Source of the DNA: Diphasiastrum complanatum
Lineage: Eukaryota > Streptophyta > Lycopodiopsida > Lycopodiales > Lycopodiaceae
Assembly (NCBI GenBank): GCA_029204225.1
Contig: CM055098.1
Location: 11,985,552 to 12,049,551, forward strand
Reading direction: 5' to 3'
Length of the DNA: 64,000 bases
Made by a program: the position numbers and the translations under genes. The notes beneath the pieces were generated by a model. That model did no database searches and was not told where the DNA came from. It saw nothing but the letters and a program-made list of their open reading frames with translations. Shown here piece after piece: positions 25,094 through 37,619 of this stretch. Positions within the stretch are counted from its first letter, which is position 1, and each line of letters opens with the position of its first letter.

Positions 25094-26599
25094 CCTTGTC
25101 TTCCTTATTCTTCTTTCTCTCTCTCGTTTATTCTTTGGCTTTCTCTCTCTGATCTTCCACATCCGAGTGACATTTCAGTGCCATATGCTTGTAAGACCCA
25201 CACAACATTGCTCTGCCTGATCAATCTTAGAATCTTTGCGACAACTCCCTAAAGGCAAGTAATCGCTTTTTATAGAAGACCATCTAGAAAATATTGCAGT
25301 AGTTGGTGCAGCTAGCAAGAAATCCCATAGTGTGCACATAGACGTTCCTGAAGGAAATTCCAAAGAAGACACTTCGACATTTGCATAATGTAATTTGGGA
25401 GCCCTTGCAAAGCTATCACAACGCTTAGATTTCAAGCAAGATCTAAAGTTTGAAGTTTGAACTTAGAAAACCGCTCTGGCATTCTACAAAAAGGTCTGCA
25501 GCGGCTGATTCATGTACTACGATTGTTGTTCCTAGTTCTGATTTTCTTACTTGTCGACAGCAAACAGGTGATGATAGTTGCTTTTGAGATAAGTGAATGG
25601 TGTATAATGTTATTCTTTACTTTGTTCATACGATAGCTTAATTTATTATATGCTCTATGATCTCAGCAGCTCTTCTATCTCATTTCAGCCAGTCACGTGC
25701 GGTGCTCTTTCATTAGAGAAACTTAGAGCCCGACAAGGGCCTTTAAAAAAGATGTTTTTTTTATTTTTTTTTCTTATTTTTGTTGCCATGTGGACCAATT
25801 GAAACCTTGAAATCGGGGTTCTACGTAACGTAGAATTTTCCAGATATACATACAATAATTTTTTTTAAAATATATTAATGTTCCGTCGGGTAGCATGTGA
25901 AAATGCTATTGGTTGTTGAGGCCAGCCCTTCCAACTCATCACTGCTCGAAGAGACCCAAAAATATTGAAAATGAATATGACAGATAGTTGAAATGAGAAA
26001 ATCTATGTACCATTAGTGTATATGCATTGTCAAATCATGGTTAAGAAGGTTAACTAGAGTTAATTCGTAGTGCTAAATAGTTCAGTGTTTCACATTTCAG
26101 CCAACACATATTTTCATATTCATGGATTTTTGCCTATGCATATTTTTAGATTCATAGTTTAGTGTCTCAGATTTTTGCCTGCACATAACGAATGGCACCA
26201 TCAAGGAAACCGTGCTCCTCAATCGACTCTATGCTTCTCTTCAACAAGAAAGATGTAATGGATTATGGGTGCCAAGAAAATATTCAAAAAACTCTTGGCT
26301 TTTGATGCATTCATTATCAAGAAGAGCATTTCAAAAAAGCAAAAGGTCAAAGCTATCATTTTGATCTTATTGGAAGGCCTGAATTTTGGATTTCAGAACA
26401 TCATCAAGAGGAAAATCTATTTTTGAAATTCTAGTCCTGTTAACAGATTCTCTACTTTAGAATCTGTTTACTGGTTCTTTCTCTTACGTCTTGTTCGCAT
26501 AACCATTTCTGCTTGTTACCAGGATCATTGGGCATTTATAGATGTTTTCTTGTTATTACAATGTCCAGATTAGGCAGAATGGTGATTCAGACATTGTAG

Positions 26600-27597
26600 T
26601 TTATGTCATGCTTGTCAGAGGACACTCGGAGTCGTTCTCTCTTGAAAGCACTCACACTCAATCAGAGATGCAAGCCATGAACATTCATTTACAGATCAAC
26701 ATGCAGCCCAAATGAACATTCAACAGTTTTTACAGCTACCTACTCTAAAAACGAGTTACAATCAGATCCTAACCACTCTAAAACTAAGCTACACCTGCAT
26801 TAATCCACAGAACTTAAACAAGAAACTAATCTATAGCATTTTAGAAGTCCAAGAATCAAGAAATCAACCAGTCTTTTGATTCTTGGACATCCCAAGAACA
26901 TCAAGAACATGGTTGTAAGGAGATATGCAAGAACTACACCACAAACCCAGTCTATTTAGTTTACCTGAATGATGATTCATACATTAATCCACAAACAAGA
27001 AATGAAAACTAATCCACTCTAGGAAAGCAAAAAATCTAATCCACTCTACGATCCACAACCACACACAAAGAAGGGAAGGGCAAGATCATGAATACATTCA
27101 CTCAAGAAACAAGCATGATCAAGGAGCTCAATGGATCCACCAAAACTCATGGAAGCTCTTCTCATTTCAGCATGGAGTCGGTACATTTCACAAAAAGCTC
27201 TTCTTCTCAAAGAGGGAGTCTCTTTAATAAGCAAGAGAGCTTCTTAGGTGGCAACCTAGTGGCATTTCCACATTTACACATTACAAGTGGAATAGGCTCT
27301 CCACTGGAGGTCACCATCAAAAGGTGGCTCACTCTACTTTCTTTAAGAGGGGTCTACTTGCATTTATTACATTAGCCTAGAAATACTAGTTTCTACATGG
27401 TCATTCCATCTTCCGAGATTTATCGTGAGGCTTATACAGTTCTTGCTTTCATTCCTAACTAGCATTTCTTGACTCTCATACTCGGCTCTTAGTCTTCGTT
27501 TGTCTCGTCTCCTCAGAGACCTCCTTGGTCTAAGATGAGAGGTGCTCTTGAGTTGCTCTGGTCGAGTATCTTGGGGATTCTTCAGAATCAGCCAACA
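26600..27597 (-). repeat. Possible 3' LTR of a non-autonomous element
   Basis: Minus strand has AGGGGTGGGATGA directly before TGTTGGCTGATTC at 27,597, a plausible polypurine tract and LTR start. The LTR end was not located. No partner LTR was found. Confidence 0.3.
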
Positions 27598-27599
27598 TC

Positions 27600-29136
27600 A
27601 TCCCACCCCTAATGTGTTGCAGGACCCATTGCAACTCATGTTGGATGTTGTCATTCCTCTTCCGCATTGGCATCTTCGATCGTCACTTGGAAAAGCATAG
27701 ATCCTCGTTTGCTTGCATAAAACCAAGAGCTTATTGTTGCCAATCTTTATCACAAAAACTGTTTTTCATAAATTGTCGCAATTTGATCAGAATGTCTTAT
27801 TGTTATAGGTGGTTGACATTCTCATAATTAGAGAGCTCCCAACAGCTTGACAATCTTGCATGCTTGAGTGCCTCCCGCGTGTCTTTTTCTCTTATTACTT
27901 GTATCTACCATTGAGATTTCATCTCTAGTTTCTTGGCAAGTACTAACTTCTGGGAGGATTGTATCCTCCATTTTGCTTCTAGGCTTTTGCGCAATTCTTC
28001 TCTCAGTCGAAGTTCCAGTCTTAAGGAAAACATTTGATCTGCAGGTTGCACAAACTTCGATTATCAGTCTCAAGGGGATGGACTCATCATAAAAAAATTG
28101 GTGGTAGGAACAGATTTGGATGGACGATTTGGTAACGGTAAGAAAACATGATGAAGGCTTGGTGGTAGGGTGAAGGAACTGATAGTTCTACAGTTGTAGC
28201 CTTGGACCCTTGCAATGTCAAGCTTTGACCACCACTTGCTGGGTGAGGAGCTCGGTTTATTTTGCAAATTAACGGTTGTCTTTATCTTTTCTTTTTCTAC
28301 AGCTTTTTCTTCCTTTGATCTATTACTTTTGGATCTCTTCTGGCTTCGTAGGAGGAGATTCAACTATCATTGCTCCAGAGAGTTTCTTTTGATTAAGATC
28401 TATCTGACTCAACTGTTCCTTAAGTTTGTCCTTTTCTCCTCAACTTCTTGGATCTTTCTCTTTATGTTTTCTAGCTGCTTTACCTGCTTCTTAGATCTTT
28501 TCTGGCTGATCAACCATTGTAGGTGGTAGTTGGCCTTCGCAAGACACTTGCAATGATCTTTTAGCGGCTTCGGTAAGACTATCAAAAACTAGAGATTTCT
28601 CAGAAGCATAGTGAACTGATGATAAACAAACAGATGGAAGGTAGGGTGGAGGTGGTGGTGATAACGATAGATGGTGTGGGCAATAGGCATGAGAATGGGT
28701 GCAGATGTATGACAAGAGACTGGTTGAAGAAGGAGACTGATTTCCCAATGCTTGTGCTTCTTTTTTCTAAAGGATCTTCGTCGTGACTGGGGTACTTCTT
28801 TTGATTGAGTTGCTTTGGATTACCCATCTGCCTTCTTAGCCTTGTCATTATCCTCTTTGGTTTGTGACCTTGGTTGTCGATCTTATTGATGGTGTTGCTA
28901 GCAATGCTCCAGTGGATGCCTACATATCCACTCTCTCTCCGCCCTCCAAAATCTATTGGTGAGGAGGTTGTTTGTGGTATCTGTTCATGCTCAAGATTGG
29001 ATTGGTGTGTGGAACCGCAGTTGAAACATGTCGAACATGCGACTAGACTAAAGATTGAACAAATTTTAACTAAATTTGTTTTGACCTTGCTATAGTTGAT
29101 TCGAAGGTGAATATGACAAGGAGATACAAGAATCAA
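27600..29136 (-). other. Unidentified coding-like relic, possible gag
   Basis: Minus-strand frames upstream of the putative polypurine tract include a Lys/Glu/Gln-rich coiled-coil-like segment (KDKLKEQLSQIDLNQKK near 28,420), a CFNCGSTH motif near 29,025 that is not a full zinc knuckle, and RIMTRLRRQMGNPKQL near 28,830. Frames are broken. The character suggests a retroelement gag or a non-autonomous element's ORF, but I do not recognise the family. Confidence 0.25.
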
Positions 29137-29509
29137 CTCGAAAGATTTCTCAAATTTTCAGTATGCTCAAAGATCCTAAAATGTTGTACAAGGTGTGCTG
29201 AAGATGGATAGGTGAATGAAATGTATTCTTGAGATGTTGTACAGAAGACTCTCGTGTAGTAGCTATTTCTTCTCTGCTTTTCACGCTATATCTTACAACA
29301 TCTGCTATCAATGATAGTAGATTTTAGTGTCACCAACCCTGTCTTGTTTTGACAAGGGCATATCAAAGTAAGTCTCATTACTCTATAAAACAAATGAAAT
29401 ATTGCAATTGTCAAGGTGGATTATCAATGTTGATGAATGCAAGTTTTGTTCGCCAAGTGCTATACAATTCTCACTCTATGTATAGTTTGTTTATTTCTTT
29501 GTTCCTCTT

Positions 29510-30235
29510 CATTCCTAAAAAACTCGAAAATTCTCGAAAGATTCTAGAAAAATCTTAAAAACAAAAAAAAAATCTTGAAAATCTCAAAAAGGCTCAAAAA
29601 ATCTAGAAAATCTTGAAAAGACACGAAAATATCTAGAAAAAACTTGAAAAACAAATGCGAGAAGTCTCGAAAAAATCTAGAAAAAATCTCTAAAATATCT
29701 AGAAAAAATCTAGAAACGGTCTAAAAAAAACACGAGAGATTCCCGAAAACTGTTGGAAAAATCTAGAAAAAATCTAGACAAGGCTCAAAAATTCCCGAAA
29801 ACTGCTGGAAAAATCCTCGAAAAGGCTCAAAAAATACGAATAGGCTCGAAAAATTCTCCAAGAAAACACGAAAAAGCTCGAAAAAACTTGAAAACAGCAA
29901 GACGACGCAAAAAAGCTCGAAACTAAAAAAAAACTGAAAGGCTCAAAAATAAACAAAGTCGCGAAAAACTAGAAAAGATGAAGTCTTGAAAAAAAAAAAA
30001 CTAAAAAAGGTGAAGTTGTTAAGAAAAACTAGAAAAGAAAAAGTCGAGAAAAAAATTAGAAAAGATGAAGTCGAGAAAAAACTCGAAAAGACTTGAAAAA
30101 TTGGCGAAAAAACTTTCAAACAAACAATTGGCAAAAAAAACTCGAAAAATTGGCAAAAAATTTTCAAATGAAAAATTTGTGGAAAAAAACTCAAAAAGAC
30201 AAGAAGAAAACGTGAAAAAAAAAAACTCGTATCAA
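29510..30235. repeat. Purine-biased degenerate array of CTCGAAAA / TCTAGAAAAA
   Basis: More than 50 copies of short words such as TCTAGAAAAA, CTCGAAAA, CTCAAAAA and CTTGAAAA in about 725 bp; the plus strand is very A-rich. At 29,526-29,549 the words form GAAaaTTCtcGAA and TTCtaGAA, which fit the heat-shock element pattern of alternating GAA/TTC. Open frames here are composition artefacts. Confidence 0.85.
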
Positions 30236-30337
30236 ATTTTTTTTATTAACTTTTTTTTTTTGTTTTTTTTTTTTGTTTTTTCATATTCGAAGGCTCTGGG
30301 AAGATGGTGGTGCATTCGAAATTGCAATCAGAGATCT

Positions 30338-30835
30338 CGGGCCAGTCGAGATTAGAGTTAAGTGATCCGATCGAGAATTGATCTAATTGTCTTGGTCGAG
30401 ATCTGATCACGTCCTTCGATCGAGATGCTAACGGAAGCCTTCGGCCGAGACCTGACGCAAGGTCTTCGATCGAGATTAGAAAGAAGTCTCCGGTCGAGAT
30501 TCGACAGAAGTCGTCGGTCGAAAACTTACACAAAGCCTTCGGTCGAGATCTGACGCAAAGCCTTTGGTCGAGATCTGACGCAATGCTTCGAGCGAGATCT
30601 GACGCAAAGCCTTCAATTGAGATCTGATGCAAAGTCGTCGGTCGAGAACTGAGACAAAACGGATCGGTCGAGATCTGAGGTAGAAAACGACTCGGTCGAG
30701 ATCTGAGTTTGAAAACGACTCGGTTAAGAGGGCTTATGGAGGGCTCGGTCGAGATGGCATTCAAGAGTCTCGGTCTAGGAGGTGTTCAAGAAGGACTCCG
30801 TTGAGATTTGCATAAAAGACTCGGTCTAGTTTTGA
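30338..30835. repeat. Minisatellite, ~25-32 bp units of TCGGTCGAGATCTGACGC
   Basis: About 17 copies of a unit built around GGTCGAGATCTGA and CAAAGCCTTC. The centre (30,520-30,640) is most regular, and the edges are degenerate (ACTCGGTCGAGATCTGAG, GTCTCGGTCTAG). It is GC-richer than its neighbours and holds many CpG and TCGA sites. Confidence 0.88.
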
Positions 30836-31886
30836 AATAAACATGTTGTTGTAGATAGATATGGGAAGGTCAGGATGTGCAAGGGCATAGTTTTGCAAAG
30901 ATTCAAATCGGTTTGACAGATTTAGATAGATATAGCGTTTTGGAATGGATCAAGTTGAAAAGAACGTTGCAGCAAGTATGGAATAAAGATGTGGATGTGC
31001 TCAAGCAGCAACGGGACCAAATGTTAACAAATTTCGTTGCAAGCTATATAATGATGTAAAATATTCATTAAAGATAAGCACATGATAAAGAATAGTTAGA
31101 TTGAGTTGGTTTATTTTTTTGAATATATTTGTGGATTTCTTTCATGTGTCAATGTACACAGAACCCCAACGATGTTTGTATGCAAAAATTTATCATATAG
31201 TTTATTATCTGAACTTATGGATGAAGGCTAGGACAAAAGATCATATGGAGAAATAGAATGCAAAATTAAAATGTCTTCCATGTGCTTTCGTTATCAAATA
31301 GAAAAACAAATGTTGAGCTTATGCTTCCATTATCAAAGATGGACAAAAAATAAAGGTAAATGGGTGCCACTCGATCAAGACTTGGATGCCAGTGGACATT
31401 CAAAACGAAAAATATTGAAATTATATACAATGATGCAGTTTTGACATGTGTTGAGGTGGAAGAGGATTGGAGTCTAAATTACATCAGGCGGGAACTATTG
31501 CTCCTATAAGATGATATACTTTCAGACTTCAGATTCATTTCCAATGGTAAACTTATAAGTAACTATAAACACTTAATTCTTTATGAATAGTTTCTATCAA
31601 AACTTTCTCATACAATCTTTATACTAATTGTAACTCAATTTGTATTAGTTTTATGCAAGTACGTAAAAGACATGAGCTCAAGATCAAATGCAGAGATATT
31701 GGCAAAACAATCCAACTTATGGAAGAACACTGAGATTCACTATCAGCAAATACATGTCAATCATCATGTCTTTTTATCAATCTAGAAAATTGCAATCCAG
31801 TATTACACTACGGACACAACTTGATTGTAAGAATCTATATTGATATCAATAAAAATCCCATAAACAGGTTGTTTACATGTAAGATT

Positions 31887-31889
<3 letters not shown>

Positions 31890-31930
<41 letters not shown>
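31890..31930. repeat. (TA)n microsatellite
   Basis: About 20 TA units. Confidence 0.95.
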
Positions 31931-31932
<2 letters not shown>

Positions 31933-32003
31933 ATGTATCTCTATTTACAAATGAAATCCTATTCAATAAGTTTTTATATATTTTCTATATCAATATCAGG
32001 AAC

Positions 32004-32142
32004 TGTTAAGGCAACAATCCCATCTCCTATAATTCCGTCTTCCTCTGTATTGGAAAGGACTTCTATGCCTTTTAAGGCAACAGGCCCCTCTCCTAAAATT
32101 TCGCCTTCCTATGTATTGGGAAGGACTTCTATGACTTTTTGA
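32004..32142. repeat. ~68-bp tandem duplication
   Basis: AAGGCAACAATCCCATCTCC.. and AAGGCAACAGGCCCCTCTCC.., each ending GGACTTCTATG. It encodes a repeated Pro/Ser-rich peptide on the plus strand. Confidence 0.75.
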
Positions 32143-32533
32143 TCATATATAACAATATCTACATCCTGAGCAACCTGAAAGGCTATTAAGGCAGAAGCAA
32201 CATGCTTTTTCGGGCCCTCGATTTCAGGTGTAACACTTACACCATTCTGTACATAAGTTCTAATCAACTTTTGCCGAAATCTATACCCATTGTCGAGAGT
32301 GTACAACGAATATTGCACTTAAGATTTTAGAATATGGTCCAGTGAATTCCATGCTCAATTCATCTAATTTTGCATTGTATGCAGCCTACGTTGATCTGAG
32401 TAAGCATGAAAACTACGAGCTCTTGGATCCTTACGAGAGAAGAAAATTGTTGCATGATTCTAAATTGCAACTTTTATTAGAGAAAGTGTCGAAAGGATAA
32501 TAGATATTGGATAACCAAACTTTGTAAACTTTT

Positions 32534-34075
32534 TCATTTAATGTACAAAATTTCTGTATGTCTATTGCCTATTGGCTTGTATAAATTTGCATGCTTTTTG
32601 AATTTTTTTATAATCCATTGATTTTGTATTATGACAAATTTGGATTCTTTTGTAAAACCATTGGAAAAGTTGCAGTACATAGCTATTCTTTGTGCTAGTC
32701 CCATCATGTTGTGTGCTTTTATGAAATGCTGCTCTTGCTTGCCAATGAGATTTTTCCATTCCTTGCGATGACCATATGCTAAGACTTTCACTATTTCTTG
32801 CAAAGAATGTCGAATGATGCTGTAATATGTGCTGCATGTCATAAAAACATAATATAAATCAGTACCAAAAGTATCTAAATTAATTGCTCATATTTGTCTA
32901 TAGTAGTGTAAAATCGAAATCTTACCATATAATGTGTTATATGATCAACACCCCATGCACTTCAAATTGCATCCACAAATTCACTAGTTGTTTTTTGTAT
33001 CATTTGTACATCAATATTTGAAAATTTATCTTTTCTCAAGTATTTCACCATGTTGTCTAATTTTTTCCTACTTTGTGTATACGAGTAGAACCTTCTTTTT
33101 CGAAATCTTGAGTTGTAGCAATAATCTCTTTCCAAACCGAGTATTGAATCTTGGATTGTTTGCCAGAATAATTTGATAAAAATATTTGAGCTTCGGCTTG
33201 CATTAAATATTTCTTGTTTTACCTTATAGCTTGTCATCTTTTTTTATTTTAGCGTAGCCTTTATGTAAGCCTTCTTTAGACAACACATCCTCTAATCTGG
33301 AAATAGCTTCCTTCGCAGATACCTCTGGCTCGGAATTCCATGCAAACAAGATGTGAAGATATCATATTTTTTCTATTATACGCACCTCTGCATGCAATGT
33401 ACAAATATAAACATTCTGAAGAGGAATCAGTAGTACGGGTTTCCAATTAGGATCTTCTCAATCTCTTGATATTCATGTACTCCTCGTCATGTCTTTTGTT
33501 GTCTTCATGCAGTACAAACAAGGGTGTTCAGAGTTAGTGCCATGGCATACATTAAACATACATTTTAATGTCTTCAGATCTCCTGCTAAATGCCATTCTA
33601 TGTTGAACATGCCAATTCCAAAAATATTGAGTAAAACTCCCTCCATGTGATTTTTTATGGTGGCAAGGTATAACGTTCTATTAAATATTTGTGAGAGAAT
33701 GTCGTGGTCTTCTTTCATCACCTATAAGAGAAAACAAAAACGTGATTTAGCCTCATAATATTGACAGAGAAGATTTTCCAAATGAAATCCATATTAAAAT
33801 GATTATTACTATTGATTATGCGAAGGAATTGCAATACCTGAAATGCTGCAAACCACCAGATATCATTTCTGACTGAACACTAAAGTTGAGGCCTTCTGAG
33901 TCTTCTAAATTTGAAAGTGCTCGGTTCATGATCGTAAGAATGACTCTCTCCATTTTTTGTCCTTTTATAATTTCAAACTTAACTATCAACTTGTTATTGA
34001 CATTCTCATTTGTAATACCATAAAAATTTATGATGAATGTTAGTAGCTGATTAATATCAATAAATAAATTGTTGG
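32534..34075 (-). pseudogene. Transposon-type protein relic of a poorly characterised family
   Basis: Minus strand, 34,075 to 32,534, in several coding blocks with possible intron edges. Block 1 includes KMERVILTIMNRALSNLED. Block 2 (33,721-33,473) has IEWHLAGDLKTLKC, then NSEHPCLYC. Block 3 near 33,400 reads PLQNVYICTLHAEVRI, and block 4 (33,237-32,962) is basic. Block 5 (32,842-32,534) has YYSIIRHSLQEIVK and GKQEQHFIKAHN. The order GDLK-L..NS..PC.YC, then LH.. RI, then a late H/Q-rich segment is one I associate with large transposon-encoded proteins of fungi, cnidarians and plants without a settled name. The join of blocks 1 and 2 would break frame, so it is probably dead. Function is not known to me. 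Confidence 0.4.
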
Positions 34076-34104
34076 AATTGTTATATGCTAGACATTCTCC
34101 TTTC

Positions 34105-34630
34105 AAGAGGAGGCCGAGAGCCAACTTTCTTAAAACTTTTGGATGCACATGCTATGTCAACACAACTCTTGATGATAGGACCAAGGAGGATCCATCTTCA
34201 AGAAAAGGTATATTTGTTGGATATAGTCAGGTGAGTAAAGCCTACAAAGTTTACATTCCTACTACTAACAAAGTGATTGTTGGCAGAGATGTCATTTTTT
34301 ATGAGGGAAACATTGCAAAAATATCTTCAAGTATTATTGATGGTGATGTGGATGGATATAACATTCTCGATGTTGATGTAAAGGATCCTACTTTAGATGG
34401 TGATGATAAAGGACCTTCATCAAGTCAAAAGCCAAGGATAACATCAAGGGAAAGACAAATTCTTTCAAGGCTCACATATGATGAGAAGGGTAAGCAAGTG
34501 GAAGTGACTCATTTTGTTTCTCACATGCTTTGGTGAATCTTCTTGTGTAGATGATGCTATGCAAGTGGATGGATGTTTATATGATTTTTCAGCAACTAAT
34601 GGATCTGTAAAATAAGTTTTGTTCAATGAC
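34105..34630 (+). pseudogene. Copia integrase C-terminal fragment
   Basis: Plus strand TFGCTCYVNTTLDDRTKED, then KGIFVGYSQVSKAYKVYIP and SRLTYDEKGKQVEVTHF. It is close to residues 669-785 of the intact element's polyprotein and continues into the linker also seen at 4200-4390. Both ends are abrupt. Its left end abuts the relic at 32.5-34.1 kb. Confidence 0.85.
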
Positions 34631-35200
34631 TTGTGGCAGGCCTACACGACAGGCCACAATGAGACGACATTGGGCCACATTCGATCTTTGATTTGTCGTG
34701 GAGAGTTGTTTTTTTAAGAGGGCTCTTTATTTTTTTTGCATCCCCTCCCTTCCCCTCAAAAAAATAATGAGGCCCCATTCCTGAGCCCCACATAAAAGCT
34801 TTTTTTTTTTTTTTTTTTTTTGGGGGGGGGGGCGTTGTTGGAAGGAGGGAGGTGAAGTGAGTCGGAATGACAACTTGAAGATTGTAACGACTTATCAAGC
34901 GCATCGGAATAAAAGCCTTCTTTCCTAATGCATGACTACGCCTATAAATATTGAACAAAATATAATGATAGAAGTCACGTTCAATTTTTTAGCAACTAAC
35001 TTTGAAATTGCTAGCACTAAAGTGATTTCGTGAAGTATTGAATTATTAAACAAAACAATAAGAGATTATCAGTTAAAAGTATTCATAGAGATACATACAT
35101 TTTGACATGATATTGAACTAAGAGAAAGAACAAAGCAATTGTGCTCTGAATGTTCGATTGATCGATTTGATCAATGATTCAACTAATTTAATATTTGTGG
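34631..35200. other. Spacer with T22-G11 homopolymer junction
   Basis: 34,800-34,821 is 22 T, followed by 11 G at 34,822-34,832. No gene recognised. Confidence 0.6.
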
Positions 35201-35239
35201 AGCTTCTTCTTGTCTAACCTAGCAACTGATAAGTTGCTG

Positions 35240-35705
35240 GATATATACACATGGCTAACTAATTAAAAGAATAGTTAATTTGTACTTTACAATCAGGATT
35301 AAGGCACTACGTGTTGTTGGCAGTCGCCTTCGGACGATATTTGATTCTGTTCGGTCGTGGTGAAGGTACCGTTGATTCGTCGATTGTTCGAGTTGACTAT
35401 TGGAGTTGATAGTGACATACAACAAGTCGGAGGTGAGCAAATAGTCGGTGTTGGATGTTGGTCAAATAGTCGAATGGTAAATTATGGTTGAACAATCGGA
35501 TGAAGGCCGAATAGTTGAGTGGTGGCCGAATAGTCAATGTCGGTTGAGTCGTCAAGACACTATCACCGATTCTTTTGTATTTCTACAGACTGTCAGGAAA
35601 CATGTGTATTTTTGCAAAGTATGCAACCATACAAATATTTACAAAAGCTAGTGAATGGATCTAGATTAGCAGAGAGATAGGGATGGAGAGGATAGAAATC
35701 CAACA
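35240..35705 (-). repeat. Probable 3' LTR of the copia relic (left end undefined)
   Basis: Minus strand starts TGTTGGATTTCTATCC at 35,705 after the polypurine tract. 35,400-35,560 repeats GTCGAATAGT-like words. The outer end was not found. Confidence 0.5.
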
Positions 35706-37619
35706 CTCCCCCTTAATTTGGATCCTTGACCACCTTGACTTTCAAGTTCAAGATAGCACAAAAATTCTTGTGTTCTTTCGGATTTAACCCTTTTGTAATT
35801 TCAGACATATTTCCTTGTTGAGTATTTTGATCCTGATGTAGTGGTACTTAATCTCGATGTGCTTGTTCCTAGACTGAAATCTAGGACTGATTGATAATGC
35901 AATAACACTCTGATTGTCGTGCTGAAAATGATTATTGGAGCAGATTGTCTGAGACCAATATCAGACAATAAATTTCTCAACCAAAGTGCCTCTTTGGTAG
36001 CTTGAGACATTGTAATGTATTTAGATTCTGTAGATGACATTGCAATGGAGGTTTGTTTTCGACTAATCCAAGATACTAGACCATTATTGAACATGAAGAC
36101 TAATTCAGAAGTCAATCTTCTAGTGTCGATATTGCCTACCCAATTTGCATCTGTATATCTATGAAGTGTATGTATATCGGATAAATTGTCATCACTGTAG
36201 CATATACATAGGTCAATAATAGCTCGTACATATCTGATAACTCTAATAAGAGCTTTCCAACGGATCATACCAGGGTTGGCCATGTATTGGCTCAAGGAAC
36301 TAATGGCATATGCAAGATCGGGACTAGTGGAGATCATTGCATACATCAAGGATCCGATAATTGATTGATATGGATATCCCTTCATTTCGACCTTTTTCTC
36401 ATTGGTCTAAGGGCATTGCTCCTTGGATAATTTTAGATCTGGATCCATGGGATTATGTACAAACTTGCAATTCATAAAATTGAATTTCGTAAGCAAATTA
36501 TAGAAGTACCTTTGTTGGGTGATATAGAAAAATTTCTGCTTCTGTCTTTGTGGATTTGAACCCTGAGACAATAATGCACCTCTCCAAGATTGGTCATCTC
36601 AAATTCTTGGGATAGCATCCTCTTAGTATCCTTTGTCAGTCCAATATTATTGCTGAACAACAACGTATCATCCACGTAGAGTGTGATGACAGAGAATTGA
36701 TTGATAGTTTTGAGATATACATTATAGTCTACAAAGCTAGGTTCAAATCCATGATCAATCAAAAACTTGTTGATTCGATGAAACCATACTTTGGTTGATT
36801 CTTTCAGACCGTACAAAGCTTTATGGATTTTGCATACCTGAACTTCTCGACCATTGAGGATGTAGACTTCTGGCTAAATCATTTAGATATCCTCCTCGAG
36901 AACTCCATTGAGGAATGTCATTTGTACATCTATTTGGTGTACCTCAAGATCCACTACAGCAGCATATGACAATAGCAGCTGAATAGAAGTGTGCTTTACA
37001 ACCGGGATGAAGGTTTTGAAGTTGATCGTAAAGATCCATTTGCAGTCGATTATCTTTCAGTCTGCTGGTAGCTTGGTGACAGTCCATGTGTTATTCCTCA
37101 ACAATGAGTTATACTCCTTATCCATTGCTTCTTTCCAAAGAACTGAATCAGCTTGTGGCTCCTGAATAGAATAGTGAACGAACTCATCAATATATCAGAC
37201 ATGTTGACTTCGGGTTCTTGTTGATCTTTTGGTTAAAGTACCTAACTGCGAGATTCGACTTTGTGTCGGTTGTGTCGATTACTCTTGATTTGCAGCTTCT
37301 TCTTTTCTTTTGAGTCTGACTGTATAGAGTGACTACTAGAAGAAATCGAAATTGTCTTCCGATAAGTATCAATTGTCGGGACAGAAATTGTAGACTGCAT
37401 CTGGTCCTTGCCCTTCAAATCAATAAACTGATCTTCAATGAAAGTTACATGCCTGTTAGTAAAAACTTTATAAGTCTCTATATTGTACAGTCTATACATT
37501 CCATCAAAAGTATAGTAGCCAACAAAAATAGTTCTAAATGAATGCTCATGTAATTTTTTTATGTTGTCCTTTGGGACATGAGCATAGGTAGTACATTTGA
37601 ATATTGTCAAATGTTTCAA
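35706..37619 (-). pseudogene. Copia integrase C-terminus to RNase H relic
   Basis: Minus strand. Integrase tail at 37,619-37,400 (FRTIFVGYYTFDGMYRL, then TYKVFTNRHVTF). RT is degraded at 37,150-36,820, then MYGLKESTKVWFHRI and LYVDDTLLFSNN. The RNase H region at 36,385-35,801 has SIIGSLMYAM, YTDANWVGNIDTRR, SSTESKYITM and ALWLRNLL. The polypurine tract AAGGGGGAG is at 35,714-35,706. Gag, protease and the integrase core are absent upstream of 37,620. It belongs to a different lineage from the intact element. Stops and frameshifts make it non-functional. Confidence 0.8.

Larger units (their letters stand above)
31380..32502 (+). pseudogene. Multi-exon coding relic of unknown family
   Basis: Coding-like plus-strand pieces include VEVEEDWSLNYIRREL (near 31,450) then DDILSDFRFISNG, ending at a GTAAAC donor at 31,547. 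After a TTGTATTAG acceptor near 31,643 comes CKYVKDMSSRSNAEILA. Further on is a Pro/Ser repeat-like segment (32,000-32,140), and finally NFALYAAYVDLSKHENYEL and DPYERRKLLHDSKLQLLLEK ending in tandem stops at 32,500. An in-frame stop near 31,508 suggests decay. I do not recognise the protein. It is convergent with the minus-strand relic that ends at 32,534. Confidence 0.35.

Noticed and set aside
26200-26430. Plus-strand frame KKLLAFDAFIIKKSISKK
   Set aside because: Low-complexity Lys/Ile composition, no family recognised, no splice or start context.
29000-29060. CCHC zinc knuckle
   Set aside because: CFNCGSTH lacks the final cysteine at the right spacing.
31821-32009. Tyr-Ile repeat frames
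   Set aside because: Translation of the (TA)n tract.
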